NCBI GenBank assembly: GCA_030620455.1 | Contig: JAUXEQ010000014.1 | Location: 1 to 13,130, forward strand | Direction of reading: 5' to 3' | DNA length: 13,130 nucleotides | DNA from: a bacterium | Lineage (GTDB): Bacteria > UBP14 > UBA6098 > B30-G16 | Shown here: positions 1 through 5,578 of the stretch, piece after piece | Position numbering within the stretch: position 1 is the stretch's first letter | Layout of the letters: each line of letters begins with the position of its first letter | Made by a program: the position numbers and the translations under genes | Notes under the pieces: generated by a model | Told to the model about the DNA's origin: nothing | What the model saw: only the letters and a program-made list of their open reading frames with translations | Databases searched by the model: none

Positions 1-203
1 TTAATTTCTGGATGGTGCTTTTTGTAATATTCATAACCGAACACTTGCTTTTTAGTACTTTCAAGGTAGTTCTCAACATCACGAATATGTTCTTCATTAA
101 TCAACAATCCACCTAGAGCAAAGAAGCAACCTGGATTACTAGGTTTACTTGGTTCTGAGGGTTTCTTAGCATCTCCTGATTCATCTAAAAATACAAACAC
201 CAT
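1..203 (-). CDS. DUF3800 domain-containing protein, N-terminal part only
   Basis: The complementary strand from 203 reads an open frame of 67 codons that leaves the window at base 1. The N-terminus reads MVFVFLDESGD and is followed, after a Lys/Ser/Pro-rich stretch, by GCFFALGGLLI. An 'aspartate-glutamate-serine-glycine' motif at the very start and a hydrophobic 'lggl' strand soon after are the hallmark of DUF3800 proteins. These are poorly characterised and often found near mobile or defence genes; I recall them as RNase H-like in fold. The start at 203 is supported by a GAGGAG Shine-Dalgarno 8 nt upstream (about 212-217 on the complement). A nearer-looking ATG at 208 gives only a seven-codon peptide and is rejected. 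Only about a quarter of the usual protein is visible, so no function can be assigned. The gene lies next to the palindromic element at 278-507. Confidence 0.72.
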   Translation of the reverse strand, partial: MVFVFLDESGDAKKPSEPSKPSNPGCFFALGGLLINEEHIRDVENYLESTKKQVFGYEYYKKHHPEI

Positions 204-277
204 CTCATTTTCTCCTCATCCCCTTTTTCTTTTCTTTGCTTACATTTATAAATAAGAAATAAAATCAATTTGCGCAA

Positions 278-507
278 TGCGGAATAAATACCGTCTGAAC
301 CGCGGATTACGCAGATTAGTGGATTAACTGGGATTTCAACCCCCTGACCTTTTGCTACGCACAAGGTCTGTCCCCCTTTTTTAAGGGGGACAAATTCATG
401 GAGCGAAGCGTAGTGAATTAGGGGGTATCCGTGTAATCTATGAAACCAGGCGAAGCCTGTCTGTGTTATCCTATGTCTTCCGTTTTTACACAAAGGAGTA
501 TTCCGCA
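278..507. repeat. MITE-like palindromic intergenic element
   Basis: A roughly 230-bp non-coding block is bounded by perfect 9-bp inverted repeats, TGCGGAATA at 278-286 and TATTCCGCA at 499-507. Inside, the two arms are imperfect inverted copies. Nested pairs include ACCCCCT 339-345 with AGGGGGT 420-426, and GGATTAC 304-310 with GTTATCC 465-471 or GTAATC 433-438. CTACGC 355-360 pairs with GCGTAG 408-413. Local hairpins are GACCTT 346-351/AAGGTC 363-368, the perfect 9-bp stem GTCCCCCTT 370-378/AAGGGGGAC 383-391 with a TTTT loop, and CAGGC 447-451/GCCTG 455-459 with a GAA loop. The block is much richer in G and C runs than its AT-rich surroundings. This fits a miniature inverted-repeat element or another dispersed palindromic repeat. 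I see no target-site duplication immediately outside the ends, and copy number cannot be judged from one window. Confidence 0.6.
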
Positions 508-599
508 CAGCTACCCTATTATCATATAGAATACAGCGAAAATTACTCTATCTTTTCATACAGGATGTATAATTTTAATAGTAATATCGCTCAAGTTGC
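508..599. other. AT-rich intergenic stretch between the palindromic element and the terminator
   Basis: No plausible gene is seen here. The only structure noticed is a short ATACA/TGTAT inverted repeat near 559-571. Open frames crossing this stretch read through the palindromic element and have no family resemblance. Confidence 0.4.
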
Positions 600-628
600 A
601 AAAAAAAGACGGGCATTTTGTGCCCGTC
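600..628 (-). terminator. Rho-independent terminator of the leftward sucD/outer-membrane protein unit
   Basis: On the complementary strand a perfect 8-bp GC-rich stem, GACGGGCA/TGCCCGTC (arms 621-628 and 608-615, 5-nt loop), is followed immediately by eight T residues (complement of 600-607). It lies 24 nt beyond the stop codon of the outer-membrane protein gene. This is a textbook intrinsic terminator and marks the end of the leftward transcript. Confidence 0.93.
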
Positions 629-652
629 ATCAACTTTCAATATTAGCAAGTC

Positions 653-1858
653 TTATTTACCGAAGTTAACACCAAGAGATACTTTTCCGAATATCGATCC
701 TTTCTCACCGCTGAATATATAACCACCCTTGTGAAGTAAATCGTCCCCGACAGTTCCGTCAATTATCAGAATTCCATCAAACAAAACCACACCTGCGCCA
801 AGTGTTAGCATATCGGGCTGCAGGAAGCAAGATGTTACGTCTTGAGTTGTGGTTATTTCGCCCTCTGTGATTTCCTTCTGAGTTTGTGTGCCATAAAATC
901 TATTAACTCCCACTCGCACAACCAACCAATCCGTTGCGGGAAACTCCGATGCAAGAACCAGATGTGGAAGAGTTAATGCTGTAAGCGTATATTCCTTGGA
1001 ATCTTCTTCTTTTTTTTCACCATTGCGATAGTTAATCTCTACAGCTGGAAGAACCCAACCACCTAATGCATTAAGTTTTAGCCCAGCACCTACTGTGAGA
1101 GTCATCAAAGAAGCATTAAATATTTCCTTGGCATCAATCTTATCTTTGTAAGAAAAAGTACTGAAACCAACTCTTGGAATTAGCGTCGCTTCTCCCATAG
1201 GTAGATAAGCCCGAGCACCCAAGCTTATCGACATTCCTCCATCACTTTCTTGGACAAATGTAGCAGTTTCGTGCTTATAGGAATTCATCCCAATTCTAAC
1301 ATTACCCTCAAAAAGCATTTCATCATCCTTTACACATGAAGCGCCAATTTTAATGCCTAATGCGGAGGTTTTCTTTAGTTCTTCGTTACTATCGGTTTCC
1401 CTTTTCCAATATTTGCGAGCCATATGAATGCCCAGTCCAAGAGCGATATCACCCACATCTGTTGCCAAAATTAAATCAATTTCGTTATTAGGTGGAGTTA
1501 AACCTGCAGGTGGTACAGGATTGGGTATATAATAATGACATTCACCATCATCTCCCATCCCCATAAGATAAAATTCATCTTCCTTTCTCAAAACACCTGC
1601 ACCGAAAAAAATACTGCCAGTAATAGGGAAAAATGCGTAACCACTCTGACCAGTTGGGAGTGCATCAGGTCTATACTTGCCGAGTTCAAGCACAGCGCGG
1701 TTAGAAAAGAATTTAATTAGAGAAGGATTTTGGAAAACTCTGGTTTCATCGATAATATACGGTGAAGCACCCATTACCGCACCAACTCTGGCATCAGTAG
1801 CAAAAACCGGACTAATCACAACAAGCAACATAATCAGCGACAAAATCCACAACCTCAT
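653..1858 (-). CDS. Predicted outer-membrane beta-barrel protein
   Basis: This encodes a 401-residue protein. The first 20 residues form a clear Sec signal peptide (MRLWILSLIMLLVVISPVFA, cleavage expected before TDARVG), so it is exported. The remainder alternates short amphipathic strands with charged loops, for example IALGLGIHMAR and VSLGVNFGK at the C-terminus, as in Gram-negative beta-barrels. The last residues are a glycine-rich strand with a near-terminal Phe, which is acceptable for BAM-dependent insertion. An 'FQNPSLI' segment near residue 45 loosely recalls the early 'NPA' loop of PorV/FadL-like barrels, but I cannot assign a family. The start is secure: AGGAGG lies 5 nt upstream of the ATG. 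It begins only 24 nt after sucD and ends just before a strong terminator, so it is probably the last gene of the sucD transcript. Substrate and function are unknown. Confidence 0.7.
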   Translation of the reverse strand: MRLWILSLIMLLVVISPVFATDARVGAVMGASPYIIDETRVFQNPSLIKFFSNRAVLELGKYRPDALPTGQSGYAFFPITGSIFFGAGVLRKEDEFYLMGMGDDGECHYYIPNPVPPAGLTPPNNEIDLILATDVGDIALGLGIHMARKYWKRETDSNEELKKTSALGIKIGASCVKDDEMLFEGNVRIGMNSYKHETATFVQESDGGMSISLGARAYLPMGEATLIPRVGFSTFSYKDKIDAKEIFNASLMTLTVGAGLKLNALGGWVLPAVEINYRNGEKKEEDSKEYTLTALTLPHLVLASEFPATDWLVVRVGVNRFYGTQTQKEITEGEITTTQDVTSCFLQPDMLTLGAGVVLFDGILIIDGTVGDDLLHKGGYIFSGEKGSIFGKVSLGVNFGK

Positions 1859-1882
1859 AATGCCCTCCTTTGAAATGTGTTC

Positions 1883-2752
1883 TTACTGCAAACAACTTCT
1901 AAGTAACTGCGGAATTTCGGATGGTATCCTTGCCACTGGTATACCACACTCTTTAAATTTAGCAATTTTTTCTGCAGCAGTGCCCTCGGACCCGGAAATT
2001 ATTGCACCAGCATGACCCATTCTTTTCCCTGGAGGTGCTGTTTGTCCCGCGATAAAGGCAACTACCGGAATATCCATATTATCTACAATATAATCGGCTG
2101 CATCTTGCTCATCCGTACTACCTATTTCGCCAATTATAACAACTGCTTTTGTTTCGGGATCTCTTTGGAACAGGCTTAATGCGTCTATGAAACTAGTGCC
2201 GATAATGAAGTCACCACCTATACCAAGGCAAGTAGTTTGCCCAAACCCGGAAAGGGTCATGTTGTAAACTATTTCATAAGTTAATGTTCCGGAACGAGAT
2301 ATCAAACCCACATTACCTTCTTCGAATATATGAGCTGGAAGTATTCCAACCTTGCATTTACCGGGTGAAATTACTCCCGGACAATTCGGTCCTACCAGTC
2401 TTGAGCCAATTTTCTTCATAAAATCATATATTTTTGCACCATCGAGAGCCGGTATTCCCTCTGTAATTGTAACAATAAGGTCTATTCCTGCTTCGGCAGC
2501 CTCAAATATTGCATCGACAGCGAATCTTGGTGGCACAAACACTACAGAAGTATTTGCATCAGTTTCTTTAACAGCATCCAACACCGTGTTGAATACTGGC
2601 ACTCCATGAATATCCATTCCACCTTTCCCAGGTGTGACGCCAGCTACAACTTTTGTCCCATAATCTAACATCGTTTGGGTGTGAAAAGAACCATCTCTAC
2701 CGGTTATTCCCTGAATTAAAACCTTAGTATTCTCGTCCACAAGTATTGACAT
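1883..2752 (-). CDS. sucD: Succinate-CoA ligase (ADP/GDP-forming) subunit alpha
   Basis: The 289-residue product has the normal length of SucD, the alpha subunit of succinyl-CoA synthetase, which interconverts succinyl-CoA and succinate with substrate-level ATP or GTP formation in the TCA cycle. Visible signatures are the CoA-binding Rossmann start GITGRDGSFHTQTMLDYGT (residues 15-33), GPNCPGVISPGKCKVGILP (121-139) and SRSGTLTYE (152-160). The phosphohistidine motif RMGHAGAIISG carries the active-site His at about residue 247. One oddity is that the conserved 'GGDP' before the IIGT segment reads GGDF (residues 179-182). The start has a GGAGGAG ribosome site directly upstream. The partner sucC, normally just upstream, is absent: the previous gene is a TldE homologue 171 nt away. 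The outer-membrane protein gene follows after 24 nt. Related acyl-CoA synthetase alpha subunits are possible, but size and motifs favour SucD. Confidence 0.95.
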   Translation of the reverse strand: MSILVDENTKVLIQGITGRDGSFHTQTMLDYGTKVVAGVTPGKGGMDIHGVPVFNTVLDAVKETDANTSVVFVPPRFAVDAIFEAAEAGIDLIVTITEGIPALDGAKIYDFMKKIGSRLVGPNCPGVISPGKCKVGILPAHIFEEGNVGLISRSGTLTYEIVYNMTLSGFGQTTCLGIGGDFIIGTSFIDALSLFQRDPETKAVVIIGEIGSTDEQDAADYIVDNMDIPVVAFIAGQTAPPGKRMGHAGAIISGSEGTAAEKIAKFKECGIPVARIPSEIPQLLRSCLQ

Positions 2753-2923
2753 TTCTCCTCCAGAATTTGACCCACAGGTTATTTTAATTTACTCGAAATT
2801 AAGACAATAAAAATCTAAATATTAACAATTAGAAAATTTGGATTTATTCGACCTTAATAAGTCACACAGTCATACAGAATTATAATTCTTTTTTCGTGCC
2901 AAAAATAATTAGATACAAAATGT
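2753..2923 (-). promoter_or_regulatory. AT-rich intergenic region upstream of sucD, probable promoter region
   Basis: These 171 nt separate the TldE-like gene from sucD, both leftward. The gap is long enough for a separate sucD promoter, but I cannot pick convincing -35/-10 boxes. It contains a perfect 14-nt palindrome AGAATTATAATTCT at 2876-2889 and a motif GATTTATTCGACCTTAA at 2841-2857 that nearly recurs upstream of the aminotransferase gene. No intrinsic terminator is evident after the TldE-like gene, so read-through into sucD is possible. Confidence 0.35.
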
Positions 2924-4282
2924 TTAACCACCAAACTCCGTAGCACTTGAGAAATTGAAATTGTCTATAACTATACCCGGAACAATAGCACCACCGAAGA
3001 AAAAACCGGTAACAGTTTTTTGTTCAGAGGCTATGTCGACAACATTATTCAATGTTTCTTCAACGCTTTGTGTAAAGCGCATGTTCTTGACTGGACGTGT
3101 AATCTCACCATTTTCGATCATGAATAAACCATCCCTTGTCATTCCCGTAAGAGTTAGTTTTGTGAGTTCTGAAACATTTGTATAATGAAAATGAACTACA
3201 AAAAGACCATTCTTGACAGATTTAATAATCTCTTTAAAAGATTTATCACCACCGGCAACAATTAAATTCAACGGTATAGCGCCCCAATGATTAGGTTGCT
3301 GAAGACCATGACCTGTTGGATCAGCATTCATCTTTAAAGCGGTCCAACGATCGTAAACGAGATTTTTCAAAACACCGTTTTCCACGAGTGTAACTTTCTT
3401 TCGAGGATAAGCTTCAAAATCGAAGGGCAAACCAGACCATCTATCATCGTATGCATCGTCAATCATAGTTAACTTTTCACTGAAAACCTTCTTTCCCAAC
3501 TTCCCCTTAAGAAAACTTTCTCCCTCCAAATGCTTTCGAGCATTAAATCCAATCCAATTCAAGAACATAAGCAAATCACCAAAGGCTGCAGGAGTCAAAA
3601 CAACAGTATATCTTCCCGGTTTAATATCCTGCGGATTTTGGCTTCTTTTTGCAAGATCCACAGCCTCAGCTATCTCAGCATCGATGTCAACATCTGAAAA
3701 ACGCCAACTAGTACCCTCAGCCCATCCTGATCCGCTTTTTCCCTCTACCGTTGCGCTAAAGACAAAGTTAGAATTAGCAGCAAAAGCTCTGGCGCCTTTT
3801 GTGTTAGCGATTCCCAAGACTGTCCATCCATTCTCAACGATACCTGCAGCATTGAAATCGTGAGCTTTGGAGCCATCCACAATTTTGCAAACGATATCTG
3901 CTCTTTTCTCAGGTTCCAAATTAGCTGTATATTCGCAAAACTTATCTATTTCTTTATATTCCTGAATTCCAAGTATAGGCATCAAATCTTCATTTTCCGG
4001 TGTATTTTCGACGATCTCTTTTGCAGATTCAACTGCTTGGGTTAACATCTCATCCGATGCTGAAGTAGAGACAGAAACAGTACCTGTCTTTTTCCCCCTG
4101 ATAAGTCGGATATCAACATCGCCTTTTTGAGTTGCAAGATTTTGATGTATGACATTATTAGCATATCTGGTGAGAGAGTTCTCGAATGAATAATAGATTA
4201 ATTCAGCCTCATATTTGCCACAAAGCTCAAAAACTTTTTGACTAATTGTCTCGAATGTTTCTTTTTCCTGTTGCAGAGACAT
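2924..4282 (-). CDS. pmbA: TldD/PmbA family protein, TldE (PmbA)-like
   Basis: This 452-residue protein has the full length of the TldD/PmbA (peptidase U62) family, whose TldD-TldE heterodimers are cytoplasmic metalloproteases that process small peptides and unfolded chains. The N-terminal domain (about 1-110) contains the typical self-exposure strands (RYANNVIHQN, DVDIRLIRGKKTGTVS). The C-terminal domain has PGRYTVVLTPAAFGDLL (222-238), VTLVENGVLKNLVYDRWTA (297-315) and the strongly conserved LTLTGMTRDGLFMIENGEI (376-394). The HExxxH zinc motif expected in TldD is missing; the equivalent position reads PAAFGDLLMFL, so this is the non-catalytic TldE/PmbA type. No tldD lies beside it: upstream is a divergent aminotransferase and downstream is sucD. 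The ATG at 4282 follows a GGGGGG run that can serve as a weak ribosome site. Confidence 0.88.
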   Translation of the reverse strand: MSLQQEKETFETISQKVFELCGKYEAELIYYSFENSLTRYANNVIHQNLATQKGDVDIRLIRGKKTGTVSVSTSASDEMLTQAVESAKEIVENTPENEDLMPILGIQEYKEIDKFCEYTANLEPEKRADIVCKIVDGSKAHDFNAAGIVENGWTVLGIANTKGARAFAANSNFVFSATVEGKSGSGWAEGTSWRFSDVDIDAEIAEAVDLAKRSQNPQDIKPGRYTVVLTPAAFGDLLMFLNWIGFNARKHLEGESFLKGKLGKKVFSEKLTMIDDAYDDRWSGLPFDFEAYPRKKVTLVENGVLKNLVYDRWTALKMNADPTGHGLQQPNHWGAIPLNLIVAGGDKSFKEIIKSVKNGLFVVHFHYTNVSELTKLTLTGMTRDGLFMIENGEITRPVKNMRFTQSVEETLNNVVDIASEQKTVTGFFFGGAIVPGIVIDNFNFSSATEFGG

Positions 4283-4403
4283 TTGTCCCCCCTAAATTTA
4301 CATGTATGTAATAATATTAAATTATTATCTAATTTTAGCGAGTAAAAATTTATACTAATTGAATAATTTTTTCATTAGATTTTTTCGACTTTAAATTTAT
4401 GTA
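4283..4403. promoter_or_regulatory. Divergent promoter region between the TldE-like and aminotransferase genes
   Basis: This 121-nt, extremely AT-rich spacer lies between two genes transcribed away from each other, so it must hold both promoters unless the genes are expressed from further away. It contains a 7-bp inverted repeat TAATAAT/ATTATTA (4309-4315 and 4321-4327) and an 8-nt palindrome TACATGTA at 4299-4306, both inside the leader of the leftward gene. The motif GATTTTTTCGACTTTAA sits at 4378-4394, about 10 nt before the rightward start. Specific -35/-10 boxes cannot be called with confidence. Confidence 0.4.
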
Positions 4404-5561
4404 ATGAATATGAAAAATTTATCAACAAGACTAAAGCAATTTATCTCTTATCCTTTTGCTCGATTGGATAAGCTAAAAGTTGAAATTTCCAAAACTAATC
4501 GAGTAATAGATATGGGAATCGGCGATCCCGATTTTCCCCCACCAAAGGAGATACAAGGCGCTTTGGTTGCAGCACTTTGTGATGTAAATAACCATCGATA
4601 TCCATCATACTCCGGTGAAGAATTTTTACTTCGATCAATAGCTCGTTTCTTCCTTAACAGATATAAAATCAAACTTTCAGTGGATGAAAATATTATTGTT
4701 CTCATTGGCACAAAAGAGGGAATTTTTCATCTTCCAATGGCAGTTTTAGACTCGGGAGATATTGCAGCTTATACTGAACCAGGATATCCAGTTATTAAAG
4801 CGGGGATAGTTTTCGCTAATGGTGAACCTTATCCTATTCCACTATTGGAAAAAAATCATTTTCTACCAGATTTAGAACAGATTAAATCTAACACCAAACT
4901 TGTGAGTGTAAATTATCCTAATAACCCCACTACAAAAACAATGGATTTAAACTTTATGGAACAATTAGTGGAACTCGCTCATAGATATGGTTTTATAATA
5001 GTTAATGACGCTGCATATAACGAAATTTACTTTAATGAAGCTCCTCACTCGATTCTTGAGGTTAATGGAGCTTTAGACGTAGCGATAGAATTTCATTCCC
5101 TTTCTAAAACATTCAATATGAGTGGGTGGCGTATCGGCTATGCAGTAGGAAATTCCGATATCATCGATGCCTTAAAAATCATGAAAAAGAACATCGACTC
5201 AGGGGTTTTTAGAGCTATTCAATATGCTGGGAAAAACGCCTTAGACAATTACTGGTCACTTACCGATTCTATAAGAAATATATATAAAAAGAGAGTTTTA
5301 TATTTTTCTGATGTTTTGAAAAAATTAGACCTTGAACCTTTTAACGATGACGCTACATTTTATTTATGGACAAAGATACCAGATAGTTTTGAGAATTCCT
5401 TTCGGTTTTCTGAGTTCTTGATTGCAGAAGCTAGGATAATTACAATGCCTGGGGAAGCAATGGGCTCAAGTGGGAAAAAATATGTTAGATTTTCAATGAC
5501 ATTGCCAAATGAAGATATTGAATTGGCTGCGTCACAACTAAGAAAAGTTATAAAAAAATAA
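4404..5561 (+). CDS. dapL: LL-diaminopimelate aminotransferase-like class I/II aminotransferase
   Basis: This 385-residue, fold-type I PLP-dependent aminotransferase most resembles DapL. DapL transfers an amino group from glutamate to tetrahydrodipicolinate to give LL-diaminopimelate for lysine and peptidoglycan. Supporting features are the N-terminal 'YPFARLDKLK ... MGIGDPDFPPP' (16-47) and YPNNPTTKT (171-179, substrate/PLP Asn). NDAAYNEIYF (201-210) supplies the PLP-binding Asp202 and Tyr205. The Schiff-base lysine lies in HSLSKTFNMSGWRIGYAVGN (231-250, Lys235), and the substrate-binding Arg in GKKYVRFSMTLP (Arg362). The HSLSKT.NM.GWR wording is typical of the DapL clade, but specificity for alanine or another amino acid cannot be excluded. 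No Shine-Dalgarno precedes the ATG at 4404 or the alternative ATG at 4410, so initiation may be leaderless or weak. It probably shares a transcript with the secreted protein that starts 17 nt downstream. Confidence 0.85.
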   Translation: MNMKNLSTRLKQFISYPFARLDKLKVEISKTNRVIDMGIGDPDFPPPKEIQGALVAALCDVNNHRYPSYSGEEFLLRSIARFFLNRYKIKLSVDENIIVLIGTKEGIFHLPMAVLDSGDIAAYTEPGYPVIKAGIVFANGEPYPIPLLEKNHFLPDLEQIKSNTKLVSVNYPNNPTTKTMDLNFMEQLVELAHRYGFIIVNDAAYNEIYFNEAPHSILEVNGALDVAIEFHSLSKTFNMSGWRIGYAVGNSDIIDALKIMKKNIDSGVFRAIQYAGKNALDNYWSLTDSIRNIYKKRVLYFSDVLKKLDLEPFNDDATFYLWTKIPDSFENSFRFSEFLIAEARIITMPGEAMGSSGKKYVRFSMTLPNEDIELAASQLRKVIKK

Positions 5562-5578
5562 TGAAAGCAGGAGGAATC

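Noticed and set aside
278..507. CRISPR array or tRNA/structured RNA gene
   Set aside because: There are no regularly spaced direct repeats and no cloverleaf; the repeats are inverted and nested.
185..508. A 107-codon leftward open frame across the palindromic element
   Set aside because: It is the translation of the inverted-repeat element, has no ribosome site suited to it and no family resemblance. The real gene on that strand starts at 203 in another frame.
463..669. A 68-codon rightward open frame
   Set aside because: It runs through half of the repeat element, the AT-rich spacer and the terminator hairpin, and ends inside the opposite-strand barrel gene. It has no ribosome site or recognisable motif.
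1677..2015. A 112-codon rightward open frame spanning the barrel/sucD junction
   Set aside because: It is antisense to two well-supported genes and shows no domain; it is a shadow frame.
2876..2889. Perfect palindrome AGAATTATAATTCT as a regulator binding site or terminator
   Set aside because: It is all but GC-free, is not followed by a T-run on the coding strand of the upstream gene, and could arise by chance in such AT-rich DNA.
2924..4282. TldD metalloprotease (catalytic subunit)
   Set aside because: There is no HExxxH motif anywhere in the protein; the equivalent region reads PAAFGDLLMFL.
5561..5578. Upstream ATG as the start of the T9SS-secreted protein, overlapping the aminotransferase stop
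   Set aside because: It has no Shine-Dalgarno and would place extra residues before an otherwise typical signal peptide. The ATG at 5579 follows AGGAGG directly.
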